Shown in pieces: positions 44,444 through 54,400 of a stretch of 58,869 nt of DNA (position 1 is its first letter; every line of letters starts with the position of its first letter). Where the stretch lies: contig QIKV01000069.1 of NCBI GenBank assembly GCA_003233115.1, forward strand, positions 1 to 58,869, in the 5' to 3' direction. The notes under the pieces were generated by a model. It was given only the letters and a program-made list of their open reading frames with translations, did not search any database and had not been told where the DNA came from. Both the position numbers and the translations under genes were made by a program. This stretch comes from Oceanospirillales bacterium (lineage in GTDB: Bacteria; Pseudomonadota; Gammaproteobacteria; Xanthomonadales; SZUA-36).

Positions 44444-44848
44444 ATGAGACAACTTTATCAGCCCGAGCCCGAAGAAGAGACGGCAATTGACATCACGCCT
44501 ATGCTGGACGTGGTTTTCATCATGCTTATTTTCTTTATTGTCACCGCGACGTTCGTTAAAGAGGCCGGCATTGATGTTAACCGGCCCGAAGCTACTACTG
44601 CGGTTAAAAAGGAAAATGCCAATATCCTGATTGCGATCGGACCCAACAACGATGTATGGATTGACAAGCGTCAGATTGATATTCGCTCGGTACGACCCAA
44701 CATCGAACGCTTGCATGCCGAGAACCCGCAGGGGTCAGTGGTTATACAGGCGGACAAAGAATCCAAAACAGATACACTCATCCAGGTCATGGATGCGGCC
44801 CGGCAGGCTGGTATTTACAACGTCTCGATTGCGGCGAATAAACCTTAA
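44444..44848 (+). CDS. exbD: ExbD-type biopolymer transport protein
   Basis: This 134-residue protein has one membrane helix holding the proton-carrying Asp: IDITPMLDVVFIMLIFFIVT. The periplasmic domain includes VVIQADKESKTDTLIQVMD, typical of ExbD. It follows exbB after 23 bp, with GGAG before the start. Confidence 0.95.
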   Translation: MRQLYQPEPEEETAIDITPMLDVVFIMLIFFIVTATFVKEAGIDVNRPEATTAVKKENANILIAIGPNNDVWIDKRQIDIRSVRPNIERLHAENPQGSVVIQADKESKTDTLIQVMDAARQAGIYNVSIAANKP

Positions 44849-44856
44849 GCACCGGC

Positions 44857-45513
44857 ATGTCAATGACGATTAATCAAACTTTGGTGCAGAATCAGACGGG
44901 AAGCCTGGTCAGGATAGTGATCGGCATCGTTTTAGGACTGGCGGTAACCTTAAGCCTGTTTTGGTTAATGCAATATTTGATTGCAACCGCTGATCGCAGT
45001 CTGAATGAAGACAGTGCTGGAACCATGCTGGATTTCGTCCGGATAAAGCGTGATGAATCCATCCAGCGCCGGCAGCTAAAGCCGAAAAAGCCGCCGCCCC
45101 CGGAAGCGGCGCCACCGCAGCCACCCACGCCGCAGTTGGATGATCTGAACCCCAATGCTGAGAAAATAGCAATTTCGGCCGTACCGGTGCAAACCGACAT
45201 CAAAATGACGGGCGGATTCAGCCTGGGTGTTGGTGAGGGTGACTACCTGCCGATCGTAAAAGTTGCGCCTATCTATCCCAACCGGGCTTTAAGCCGGGGC
45301 GTGGAGGGGTATTGCGTGGTTCAGTACACGGTAACCGCCCTTGGTACCACCAAGGACCCGGTCGTCATCGAATCGCAGTGCACTTCCAGCCTTTTCTACC
45401 GGGCTTCTCTCAATGCTTCACTGAAATTCAAATACAAGCCCAGGATCATTGATGGCCAAGCCGTAGAAGTTCCTGGCGTACAGAACAAGTTCACCTATGA
45501 AATTACTGAATAA
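44857..45513 (+). CDS. tonB: TonB2-type energy transducer
   Basis: This 218-residue protein has an N-terminal membrane anchor (LVRIVIGIVLGLAVTLSLFWL), a proline-rich linker (KKPPPPEAAPPQPPTPQ) and a C-terminal TonB domain with VAPIYPNRALSRGVEGYCVV and LNASLKFKYKPR. It transmits ExbB/ExbD energy to outer-membrane receptors. The short linker is typical of TonB2. It lies 8 bp after exbD and its stop overlaps the TPR gene. Confidence 0.94.
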   Translation: MSMTINQTLVQNQTGSLVRIVIGIVLGLAVTLSLFWLMQYLIATADRSLNEDSAGTMLDFVRIKRDESIQRRQLKPKKPPPPEAAPPQPPTPQLDDLNPNAEKIAISAVPVQTDIKMTGGFSLGVGEGDYLPIVKVAPIYPNRALSRGVEGYCVVQYTVTALGTTKDPVVIESQCTSSLFYRASLNASLKFKYKPRIIDGQAVEVPGVQNKFTYEITE

Positions 45514-46879
45514 GAGCCTGATGATACCCGAATCGTTGAAGACTTCTGTGCGTGGCCGTTGGCTGGTTCCCGGTTTGGCAATTGTGCTGGCCTTGCTGGT
45601 CGCAGCACCCGCGGTCGCACAGAAGAAGAAAACACGGAAAACCAAGCAAACCGTGGCCATGAGTCAGCCAGTGTATGAAAAGCTGATGGAAATTCAGGAA
45701 CTGGTTGAAGCCGAGCAACATGCTGAGGCGCAAGCGAAAATAAAGGAAATACAGCAGGGTAAAAAGAAACTCTCTCCCTATGAGAAAGCACAGATCTGGA
45801 ACCTGTCAGGCTATGATTACTACTTACAGGAGCGTTATAAAGACGCCATACGTGCCTATGAGCAAGTATTAGGGCAGCCAGAGCTACCTGAGGCGTTACA
45901 ACAGAGCACGCTTAAAACACTCGCACAGTTGGAGTTCACAATTGAGAACTACCAGCAGGCGCTGGAAACCATCAAGCGCCTGATGGCGATTGTTCCCGAA
46001 CCTGCAGCGGATGTATACATGCTTCTGGGTCAGGCGCATTTCCAGATGGAACACTACAAGGAAGCGATTCCTCCAATCAAAACAGCCATCAAAATGTACC
46101 ATGATCAGGGCAAGGTACCGCGGGAGAACTGGCTACTGCTGTTACGGGTGGCTTACTGGGAATTGAAAGATTTCCCAAACATGTTGACCGTGCTTGAGGA
46201 GTTGATTGCGGCCTATCCCAAAGACTCCTACATCCTGACACTCGCCGGTGTATACAGCGAACTGGGTGACACCAAAAAGCAACTGGCACTGACCGAGGCA
46301 TTATATGAGTCAGGCTATATTGAAGGTAAATCACACGCAGTTAACCTGGCAAACCTGTATTTGTTGCATGGCATTCCGTACAAAGCCGCAAAAGTTCTCG
46401 AAAAGGAAATGGCCGCCGGCAATGTAGAATCGGATGTCAGGAACCTGCGCCTGTTGTCACAAGCCTGGTATCAGGCCAGGGAGGATAAGAAGGCCATTCC
46501 GCCTCTGAAGCTGGCAGCCGAGGAAAGTGATGATGGTGAGTTATACATTCGACTGGCGCAGTCCTATATCAATCTTGAGCGTTGGTCTGAGGCCGCAGCA
46601 TCTGCCAAAAAAGGCCTGGCCATGGGCGACCTTAAGCGTACTGACACTGCCAATATCATGTACGGCATGGCCTTGTTCAATCAGAAAAAGCTGGAACAGG
46701 CCAGAAAAGTATTCCAGTTGGCGCGCAAGGACAAGCGTAGCAAACGCGCGGCTGGCCAGTGGATCAAATACGTCGACAGTGAGATTCGCCGACGCGACAC
46801 GCTGGAACAGAAACTACCGGAAATAAAAGCCCGTAATATTGACGACATACTAAAGGCGAACCAGGAAGCCGCTGACTAA
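45497..46879 (+). CDS. TPR-repeat periplasmic protein of the TonB operon
   Basis: This is a 460-residue protein whose ATG at 45497 overlaps the tonB stop by 17 bp; ATG 45521 is an alternative. A signal peptide ends in LLVAAPAVAQ and is followed by a basic KKKTRKTKQ stretch. The rest is helical with repeats such as GYDYYLQERYKDAIRAYEQVL and AHFQMEHYKEAIPPIKTAIK of TPR type. It is the last gene of the operon; in related marine gammaproteobacteria similar TPR proteins close TtpC operons and may aid TonB complex assembly. Confidence 0.88.
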   Translation: MKLLNKSLMIPESLKTSVRGRWLVPGLAIVLALLVAAPAVAQKKKTRKTKQTVAMSQPVYEKLMEIQELVEAEQHAEAQAKIKEIQQGKKKLSPYEKAQIWNLSGYDYYLQERYKDAIRAYEQVLGQPELPEALQQSTLKTLAQLEFTIENYQQALETIKRLMAIVPEPAADVYMLLGQAHFQMEHYKEAIPPIKTAIKMYHDQGKVPRENWLLLLRVAYWELKDFPNMLTVLEELIAAYPKDSYILTLAGVYSELGDTKKQLALTEALYESGYIEGKSHAVNLANLYLLHGIPYKAAKVLEKEMAAGNVESDVRNLRLLSQAWYQAREDKKAIPPLKLAAEESDDGELYIRLAQSYINLERWSEAAASAKKGLAMGDLKRTDTANIMYGMALFNQKKLEQARKVFQLARKDKRSKRAAGQWIKYVDSEIRRRDTLEQKLPEIKARNIDDILKANQEAAD

Positions 46880-46957
46880 GGGCCTGCGCCGTAGAAAGTA
46901 TTTCTACTGCGAAGGCCACGCTAATAGTGCGACCCTTTTAACGCTGAGACAGGCTCC
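46880..46957. repeat. Dispersed hairpin repeat family, divergent copy
   Basis: The gap between the TPR gene and convergent DUF190 contains TTCTACTGCGAA and ends ACAGGCTCC at 46949-46957. It shares these blocks with the 35239-35304 copy. The GTAGAAA-TTTCTAC pair (46891-46906) can form a local stem. It separates convergent genes, so transcription termination is a reasonable role. Confidence 0.5.
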
Positions 46958-46963
46958 CCGGCC

Positions 46964-47317
46964 TCAGTGGTCTTTCTCCGGCAGGTAGTGGATCACACGG
47001 ATATTTTCCAATGTCACCAAGCCACCGCAACCAGCCTGTGTGAAGATGTTCGACAGTTTTTTTTTAAAAGCTGTAATCTTGTCCTCTTCATCAACGATTT
47101 CTATCACCAGGGAAAGGTCTGAGGACAGGTCGAGGATCTTATGTGTGCGGATACGTGCTGTGGCACCAAAGCCAAGCACGCCTTTGAGAACGGTCGCGCC
47201 CGCAAGACCGGCTTCGCGCGCCTGTTTAACGATCGCTTCGTAGAGCGGCAAATGCCCTAACTTATCGCTTTCACCGATAAATACTCTCAGTAAAACTGCC
47301 TGCCCTGTAATTTCCAT
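46964..47317 (-). CDS. DUF190-family protein
   Basis: This 117-residue protein is of the DUF190 family (PII-like fold), containing VLLRVFIGESDKLGHLPLYEA, ATVLKGVLGFGA and VIEIVDEEDKI. DUF190 genes are regularly adjacent to crcB, which lies 3 bp upstream here, so a link with fluoride resistance is inferred from gene pairing rather than from known activity. Confidence 0.9.
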   Translation of the reverse strand: MEITGQAVLLRVFIGESDKLGHLPLYEAIVKQAREAGLAGATVLKGVLGFGATARIRTHKILDLSSDLSLVIEIVDEEDKITAFKKKLSNIFTQAGCGGLVTLENIRVIHYLPEKDH

Positions 47318-47320
47318 ACA

Positions 47321-47710
47321 TTATCTCAATATCAAGTCACTGAGCATCAAGCCCAACAAAAAGGCGAACCCTGCCCCAACCAGAGTAGCGGTAAAATAGG
47401 TGGAGGCATAGAAATATTCCTGCTCCTGAACAAACTGCCCCACCTCGTATATAAATGATGACAGCGTGGTGAACCCACCGGCAAACCCCGTGGCCAGGAA
47501 CAGTCGCATCTCGGTGGAAAGTAGTTCTGTTTTACTGCCGATCCCTGCAACAAAGCCAATGATCAGGGAACCGGCAATGTTGGAGATCAACGTTCCAAAT
47601 GGAATAGTGAATACCGCGTAGTTTTGCGTAACCAGCGTCATGCCATAACGGCTGGCACCACCCAGCATACTGCCCAGGCCAACATAGATAAATGGATAAA
47701 TTCCGTTCAC
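47321..47710 (-). CDS. crcB: Fluoride efflux channel CrcB/Fluc
   Basis: This 129-residue protein has four membrane segments. GGASRYGMT, GTLISNIAGSLIIGF and GFAGGFTTLSSFIYE are the family motifs, with the phenylalanine-box and central Na-site residues in the last. As a dual-topology dimer it exports fluoride. No convincing fluoride riboswitch is visible upstream. Confidence 0.94.
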   Translation of the reverse strand: MNGIYPFIYVGLGSMLGGASRYGMTLVTQNYAVFTIPFGTLISNIAGSLIIGFVAGIGSKTELLSTEMRLFLATGFAGGFTTLSSFIYEVGQFVQEQEYFYASTYFTATLVGAGFAFLLGLMLSDLILR

Positions 47711-48141
47711 GTTCTGCTCTATTTAGTTTAATCCGCCACCTGATTGGGTGCCGTCATTTCGACTCGGCCTGACGCAGACCGCACGAGGGTCAATTATGAT
47801 CTGCCCGGAGTTGTTTGACCAGTGATACCGACATGAGTGACCCAACGAATAACAGTTTATTACTCTGTGAATGGCAGGTTATCCTGTTGTGGCTTTAGCA
47901 GGTTTTTACAGCGCTGCATTAACTGGATAAACTGGGGAGCTATAAACGCACAATACGAGGAACAAGAACATGACTTATGTACTTGCGACGGCCGTCCCGG
48001 TCAGCCGGATTCTCCACATCGTTTTTGACATCCGGGCTGTGAACCTGATGCGATCCGGCGTATGGATGAACGGTGTCTGGCGTATGGATGAACGGTGTCT
48101 CCACTCACCCGACGTTGTTCGTACTCACCCCCTGAAACCAG
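47711..48141. other. Gene-poor gap between crcB and the DUF3307 gene
   Basis: This 431-bp stretch holds the upstream region of crcB on the minus strand and a 22-bp tandem duplication at 48057-48100. A short open frame starting at 47970 has a good ribosome site (GAGGA before ATG) but its product has no recognisable family and it runs through the next gene in another frame. I see no RNA gene. Confidence 0.5.
48057..48100. repeat. Exact 22-bp tandem duplication
   Basis: Positions 48057-48078 and 48079-48100 are identical, directly adjacent units starting GGCGTATGG. The repeat is in non-coding DNA 42 bp before the DUF3307 start. Confidence 0.95.
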
Positions 48142-48492
48142 ATGGCTCTGTTTTTCCAGTTTCTCATCGGTCATGCGCTGGGCGACTATGTTTTCCAGCG
48201 GGAAATCATGGCAAGCTCAAAATGCCGGCATGCGACGATCTACCAGACTGCGGGCAAGGGCTTTCCAGGCTGGTATTACTGGCTGCTTTCCCACGCACTG
48301 ATTCACGGTGGTGCCGTTTTTCTGATCAGCGGCAGTTGGATTCTGGGTGTTGTTGAAACGGTCCTGCATACCATCATCGACTTTGCAAAATGCGAGCACT
48401 GGATCAGTCTGCACGTTGACCAGGCATTGCATATCCTGTGCAAGGCCGCCTACGTCTATGTCATTTACCAGGCACTGCCTACTGTCAGATAG
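48142..48492 (+). CDS. DUF3307-family membrane protein
   Basis: This 116-residue protein has three or four hydrophobic segments. LIGHALGDYVFQ, SHALIHGGAVFLI and ETVLHTIIDFAKCE, with conserved His and Asp residues, match DUF3307. Function unknown. The gene's last 28 bp overlap the convergent outer-membrane protein gene. No strong ribosome site precedes the ATG. Confidence 0.8.
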   Translation: MALFFQFLIGHALGDYVFQREIMASSKCRHATIYQTAGKGFPGWYYWLLSHALIHGGAVFLISGSWILGVVETVLHTIIDFAKCEHWISLHVDQALHILCKAAYVYVIYQALPTVR

Positions 48493-49625
48493 ATGGATGT
48501 ATCTTCAGGGCCACGTGCGATGTCGATACCGGATTGAAGGCCAAACTTCCGGGCCAGCCGGTAGCGGAAACCCAGCCCGCCAGCACCAACAGTTTTGCTT
48601 TCCCCCGAAAACTTGTGGACAGCGGTGGTCCGTCCGATTCCAGCAAAAAACACCAGCGTCCAGCGTGGCGTCACACCCCACAAATATTCGGCCTCACCGA
48701 CCATGGCACTCTCTCCCTGGTAGCGCATGACTGGAATGCCACGAAGGTCTACAAAGGGGTAGGCAAAGAACGGTACTTCACCTTTGACAGTCTCTGCCTC
48801 CAGTCTCAAACCCAGGCTGGAGTAGTCGCCGAAAGGTGTGTAGTGCAACAAGCTGATTTGATACCCATCAAATCTGAAGTCACCACCCCAGCTTTTATCG
48901 TAGTTGGTGTATTCAAACTCGGTTGACAAACCACTGGTAGGTGTAAATATGCTGTTTCTGCTATCGTACTTGACTGTGAATCCAAGCCCACCCAGATCGA
49001 AATCGAATCCTGGATCAGGAAACCTGGGGGGCAGGATAGCCCCCGGTTGAAAAGTATTTTCTGCGGTAACATAAGTGTAAGTCGCACCTATCCACCAGTT
49101 TGATTCCTGCAGGCGAAACTGTGCTTTCTGCATGAGAAATACACCATCAATATTAAAGTTGATCCCATTATCCAGACCAAAACCATCACTCCGGCCATCG
49201 ATGTAAAAGGCCATGTTGACGTTCATCTTGGCAACCGCACCCGTATAGCGAATATGATCGTTCTTCCACACACCCATATGGGCACCGCCATAAAGGTAGG
49301 TGCCATTATCTGTTTTTGCAGCAAAGCCCACACTCAGGCTCGGTGGCCCCCGGTGCCGGTGCTCTTCTGGGTCCAGATCTTTAGGCGGGTGGAAGTAGAC
49401 AGCCGCCAGACCGAGACCAAACCCCACTGCCGGCTCGGTGATGATAATCGGAACAGGCAGAAACCCGGATGCGCTGGCGAGATAGTCACTTGCATCCAGC
49501 ATACCATCCTCGGGATCAATCAGAGTGTCTTTGAACCAGTCGCCAACGGCACCAGACCAGCTATCCACTGACCAGAAAGACAACATGAGCAAGGAAATAT
49601 TTCGATACAGATGTCTTGATTTCAT
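48465..49625 (-). CDS. Outer-membrane beta-barrel protein (BamA/TamA-like surface antigen domain)
   Basis: This 386-residue protein has a signal peptide (NISLLMLSFWSVDSWSGA). It is predicted to be almost wholly beta-barrel, with GFGLGLAAVYFHPP, KYDSRNSIFTPTSGL (typical of the Omp85 barrel start), VDLRGIPVMRYQGES and a C-terminal YLTVGSAW. No POTRA domain is present, so it is a barrel-only member. Function unknown. It is divergent from the arylsulfatase gene. Confidence 0.82.
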   Translation of the reverse strand: MKSRHLYRNISLLMLSFWSVDSWSGAVGDWFKDTLIDPEDGMLDASDYLASASGFLPVPIIITEPAVGFGLGLAAVYFHPPKDLDPEEHRHRGPPSLSVGFAAKTDNGTYLYGGAHMGVWKNDHIRYTGAVAKMNVNMAFYIDGRSDGFGLDNGINFNIDGVFLMQKAQFRLQESNWWIGATYTYVTAENTFQPGAILPPRFPDPGFDFDLGGLGFTVKYDSRNSIFTPTSGLSTEFEYTNYDKSWGGDFRFDGYQISLLHYTPFGDYSSLGLRLEAETVKGEVPFFAYPFVDLRGIPVMRYQGESAMVGEAEYLWGVTPRWTLVFFAGIGRTTAVHKFSGESKTVGAGGLGFRYRLARKFGLQSGIDIARGPEDTSIYLTVGSAW

Positions 49626-49941
49626 TTTAGCTACTCGAATGAATGGGTGACTACTGCCCCGTTGCTCCCCCGGGCGAATCTATACAGCAAGCTTGCCTGA
49701 CAACAATACATAATATAACTGACAACCACTATCTTGTCGCAACACAAGCCCATAAAACAGACCTGACCCCCTGAGGGTTTCTTGAGCGCTGTGAGGTCGA
49801 AGGCGGGGAAGGCGATGCACAGTCTTTGGGGCTCCTGCCAGACTAGTGTTTGAACCATCTGTTCCCTGAGGTGAAATTATTGCTAGTTGAGAAGCTCACT
49901 TGTCTATATGATGTTTACGCTCATAACTGTGGAGTACATGT
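49626..49941. other. Divergent spacer between barrel protein and arylsulfatase genes
   Basis: The 316-bp region must hold both promoters. A minus-strand frame (49631-49858) is open but shows no family match or usable start context. TGTATGACT begins the sulfatase, with GGAG 9 bp before its start. I see no RNA gene or clear operator. Confidence 0.4.
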
Positions 49942-51435
49942 ATGACTAAAATTTACAGCTATCTTTTGACTACTGTAGCCGTGTTTTTCTTTTCGACCCA
50001 GGCTTACGCAGCCAATCAACCCAATATTCTGATCATTTGGGGTGATGACATTGGCGCCTTCAATATCAGTGCATATAACCGGGGAATGATGGGGTATAAG
50101 ACCCCTAATATCGATCGGATCGCCAATGACGGTATTCTTTTTACTGATTCTTATGGCGACCAGAGTTGTACCGCCGGGCGGGCGGGCTTCATTACCGGTC
50201 AGCACCCCATCCGCACCGGTCTGACCAAAGTCGGTTTGCCGGGTGCCAAAGAAGGTTTGCAAAAAGAAGATGTGACCATTGCACAACTGTTAAAGCCACA
50301 CGGTTACGCAACGGGTCAGTTCGGCAAGAACCACCTGGGTGATCTGGATGAAATGTTACCGACAAACCATGGCTTCGATGAGTTTTTCGGAAATCTGTAT
50401 CACCTGAATGCCGAAGATGAACCGGAACATGCCGATTACCCTAAAGATCTGGAATTTAAAAAGCGCTTTGGGCCACGCGGTGTCATCCACAGCTTTGCTG
50501 ATGGCAAAATCACGGATACCGGGCCGTTAACTAAAAAGCGCATGGAAACTATCGATGCAGAAGTGACTGCCAAGGCAATGGATTTTATCGAGCGTGCGCA
50601 CAAGGCCGACAAACCGTTTTTCGTCTGGTACAACACCACCAGGATGCATATCTGGACGAGGCTGAAGAAAGAATCCCAGGGCGTCACCGGCCAGGGTCTG
50701 TATGCCGACGGCATGGCTGAGCACGACGGCATGGTGGGGCAGTTGCTGGATCAACTGGACGACCTGGGTATCGCGGACAACACCATCGTGATGTATTCAA
50801 CGGACAATGGGGCTGAACTCATGCTTTGGCCAGACGGTGGTTACACCCTGTTCCGAGGCGAGAAAAATACCAACTGGGAAGGCGGATACCGCGTACCGAT
50901 GATGGTGAGATGGCCGGCCAAAATCAAAAAAGGCCAGGTTTCCAATGAAATTATCGCCATGATGGACTGGATGCCAACACTGCTGGCCGCCGTGGGTGAT
51001 CCGGATGTCAAGTCAAAACTCCTGAAGGGCATGCAGGTAGGCAACCAAACCTTCAAGGTGCATCTGGATGGCTACAACTTCCTGCCTTACTTTCTCGGTA
51101 CCAGCAAGAAAGGTCCCCGTGACGAATTTATTTACAGTTCCGACACCGGTGAAATCGTAGCGATTCGAGTCGGTGACTATAAAATGGTTTTCAGAGAGCA
51201 GCGGGCACATGGCCTGGATGTCTGGATCGACCCATGGATTACCTTGAGAGCGCCGAAGATATTCAACCTGAGAATGGATCCGCTGGAACGCATGGCTGAA
51301 GAAGGCGCCGGCTATGACAAGTGGTTCGCCGAACATATGTTTTTGCTGGCGCCGGCCATGTACAAGGTCGCCCAGTTCAAGGCAACATTCAAAGAATTTC
51401 CTCAACGGCAAAAGCCGGGTAGCTTCGTTCCATAG
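49942..51435 (+). CDS. Secreted arylsulfatase
   Basis: This 497-residue protein has a signal peptide (TTVAVFFFSTQAYA) followed by the sulfatase start IIWGDDIGAFN (metal Asp 35-36). The sulfatase signature CTAGRAGFITG starts at Cys76, the residue oxidised to formylglycine. Further sites are FGKNHLGDLDE and the second metal-ligand segment YSTDNGAE. It hydrolyses sulphate esters, but the substrate is unknown. It is exported, and no formylglycine-generating enzyme or anaerobic maturase is in the window. It may use sulphated polysaccharide or aryl sulphate. Confidence 0.93.
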   Translation: MTKIYSYLLTTVAVFFFSTQAYAANQPNILIIWGDDIGAFNISAYNRGMMGYKTPNIDRIANDGILFTDSYGDQSCTAGRAGFITGQHPIRTGLTKVGLPGAKEGLQKEDVTIAQLLKPHGYATGQFGKNHLGDLDEMLPTNHGFDEFFGNLYHLNAEDEPEHADYPKDLEFKKRFGPRGVIHSFADGKITDTGPLTKKRMETIDAEVTAKAMDFIERAHKADKPFFVWYNTTRMHIWTRLKKESQGVTGQGLYADGMAEHDGMVGQLLDQLDDLGIADNTIVMYSTDNGAELMLWPDGGYTLFRGEKNTNWEGGYRVPMMVRWPAKIKKGQVSNEIIAMMDWMPTLLAAVGDPDVKSKLLKGMQVGNQTFKVHLDGYNFLPYFLGTSKKGPRDEFIYSSDTGEIVAIRVGDYKMVFREQRAHGLDVWIDPWITLRAPKIFNLRMDPLERMAEEGAGYDKWFAEHMFLLAPAMYKVAQFKATFKEFPQRQKPGSFVP

Positions 51436-51463
51436 AAGCCTGCCAGGTCCGGGAATTCGGATG

Positions 51464-51493
51464 GAATACTGGCCACGCAAGTGGCCAGTATTC
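51464..51493. terminator. Perfect 13-bp hairpin between convergent genes
   Basis: GAATACTGGCCAC (51464-51476) and GTGGCCAGTATTC (51481-51493) are exact reverse complements around a GCAA loop. It lies between the ends of the arylsulfatase and tamB genes and fits a bidirectional terminator. Neither strand shows a long U tract after it. Confidence 0.7.
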
Positions 51494-51494
51494 G

Positions 51495-54400
51495 TTAGTG
51501 GTCAATCGTATATGACATATCAATACCGGACTCCCGCTGACCCGAGGACGCTTTCACCCCAAAACCTTTTTTCAGGTCATAGCGTGCACTGATCACATTG
51601 TCAGTATCGAACAAGCTGATTCCATAACTAAGGTACAACCTGGGTGCGATATAGGTGCCCACCTCAAACGCACCCACACCCTGTCCGTAGTCAACATCAC
51701 TGCCCGTAATGAGCAGTGCCCAGGCACGGTTACTGCTGGTAAGCGGATTGGTGTATGCCTCGATAACAGGACGTTTGGCAGAACCGGTAATACTCACACC
51801 TGCGGTCCGAATTTGCGTGTTGCCAAAGATGTCCCGCTCTGCGCGTATATCCAGCATGGGTTTGTTCACCAGGGTGCCGGGGAACCGTACCTGCCCGTCT
51901 TTGACATGCAGTACGGGACCAAATACCGAGAGCGTTCCATCTCCATGAATACTGCCGTTGGCAACCGGGACCAATTCCCCATTCCATGTCAGCGTGACTG
52001 CACCGGCAAGGGTTGCCTTGGCCAGTTCCGTATCAATCCTGACCTTGTCCCCGAGGCTGACTTCAAGCTTACCGGTCAGTTTGATGGGCTTCACAGTTTT
52101 CTTATTTTCGCCATAAGGCAACACCCCGGCTACAAGCTGTATGTCTTCACTTTCAGTGACCTTACTGACGACTGACGTTAGCGGTGCAATTCTGGCCTGA
52201 GTCACCACGACTCCACCATCAATGGACCATTCGCCCTTTTCCCAGGCCAAACGGAAATCCGGATCTGCATCTACACGCAGTTCGGGCGTATTTAACAAGC
52301 GCAAAGAAGAGCCGGAAAAACTCATCTCCACGGCAAGTACCACCCAGTCGGAAAATTCTGTCACAACGCTGACCTTGCCCTGTCCTTCCCCAGCGGTAAA
52401 TTCACCCTCAAGGGTGGCTTTATCATTGCTACCCACGGTTCCGTCGAGGCGGATTCGGCGTAGTTGTATACCGAGTTCAGGGATGTCGGCTGCGGCATGG
52501 TGAAGCGAAACGAAGCCTTCCAATACGGGGTCTTTCGTCACCCCTGAGACCTGCAGGTCGGTGTTTAGCTGGCCGCTGATATTGTCCAGACCCGGCAATA
52601 ATTCCTCCATGACCGAGATGTCATTCAGGTCAATTTTTATCCTTCCATCGACCTTGCCGGTGCCATCCAATGCCAATCCTGAAATTGCATAATCCAACTT
52701 GATCTGCCCGATACCAGGAAATGGAATATCAAGATTACCGGCAGTAAGATTCCCGTTGGTCAGTTCAAATCCAAAAAACCCTTCTGCGGTAGTTACACGG
52801 TTGGACTCTTCTAATTCATCACCGTACTGGCCGGATGAAATATGGATGGCCGCTCTACCCGATGGATACTGGCCGGGTTGACGGGTCCATTGAAACTCCC
52901 CATTCAGTAATTGTGAAAATTCAATTTCACGGTCATGAATTAATTGCAAAACACCCAGGGATAAATCCGACAACCTTGCAGAGAAATCAACTTTACCATC
53001 AGGTTGCCAACCGGCTTCTATACACAACCCACCAGAATCCGAAACACCCAGACAGGTTTGGCCCAGCGAAATTCCAGCCGATGAAATGGTCAGTGGTGCA
53101 GCTTCCTGCAGCGTCACCAGTGCTTCCTCGCCGGTCGACAGGGTCAGTGCGGCCAGATGCCCTGACCAGTCACTGTCGGCCAATGCAGTCCAGTCGGAAA
53201 TTGCGCCACTTAACTTCGCCTCAAGTGTATGGCCTGCGCCATTGAGATTGATGTTCAGGGCCTGCCGGTTTTGATCACCGGTCAAAACGGCTTGCACACT
53301 TTGCAAACTGAAACTTCCAAATTCCAGGTTGCTCGCCTCAATACTTAAATTCAGCCCGTGGGCACTGCTGTCGGGGCCAGGGGAGATTGAGATGCTTTCA
53401 ATGCGCGTCTCGCCCCATGCGAGATCAAATGCATCGAGTTCTATATCCAGAACAGGCTGCGGTGCCCCCAGTGCAATACGGCCCCTGCCACTGATCTTTC
53501 CTCCCACCAAATCGGCGACCCATCCGGATTTTTGTACCTCAAGGGCGAATTTCAATCCTGCCGGGTCTGCCAGGTCACCATCCAATGAAAGATTTGCACC
53601 GTCTGAGTGCAACACGATATCCCTGAACCGGATGTCTGACTCCTTGAATACAAGACCACCTTTACCTTCGAATTGATGGCTCTGGAAATCACCATGCAGG
53701 TTGGTAAACTGCAATTCGAACCGGTCTTTACCCGTGTCCTGTGAAAGGCTTACGGCCGCATCCAAACGCACCGGCCAGTCATCCAGCAAGACACCCAGGT
53801 CAACCTGTGTTACATCCAGTTCTGCATTCCAACGAAATGCCGTACGCCAATCCAGACTGACCTGACCAGCCACCGTCCCCCCGAGCGCTTCACCCTTACC
53901 GATACTGATCACCGCAGAGCCATCCCCCCCGCTACCTTCCAGCTCAAAATTTCCACCTGGATAGTCCCGTGTTGCAAGCTTCAGCCCACCTTCAAAATGC
54001 CAGTCTGAAGGCGAACCCGACACGCGTAACAGACCGCTGTCACTGGTTATTTCATACGGCCACGGCCCGACAGGCCAAGCCAGTTTTTGCCACGAAAGTC
54101 TGGCATTAACGACCCCCGCCTGCGGATCCAGCAAACCCCCACCTGCAAGGCTCATATCGGTGCCGGCCAGATGTGCATTGAGCTCTGTTATACGAAGCCC
54201 GTTGTTTTCTGACCTCAGCAACACCCGGCCGTATATATATTGTTCTGGTGGCCAGTCCGGAATCCAGAACGCGGGTTCCACACGCTGTGCTTCAACATTC
54301 AGGGTGAACGCACGGGGGCCTGTCAAGGCCACCTCCCCGGACAGTCGGGCATCCAGAAACTCAGAGCTGGCCTCAAGACTTTCTATCCGCAACGCATTCA

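Noticed and set aside
47700..47830. Possible fluoride riboswitch before crcB
   Set aside because: The minus-strand upstream sequence lacks the conserved GGNGAUGG and AACCGCC-type blocks.
47970..48356. Small gene with a good ribosome site
   Set aside because: The frame overlaps the DUF3307 gene, crosses the 22-bp duplication and has no recognisable product.
49631..49858. Minus-strand open frame in the spacer before the arylsulfatase
   Set aside because: No start context or family similarity; random open frame is as likely.
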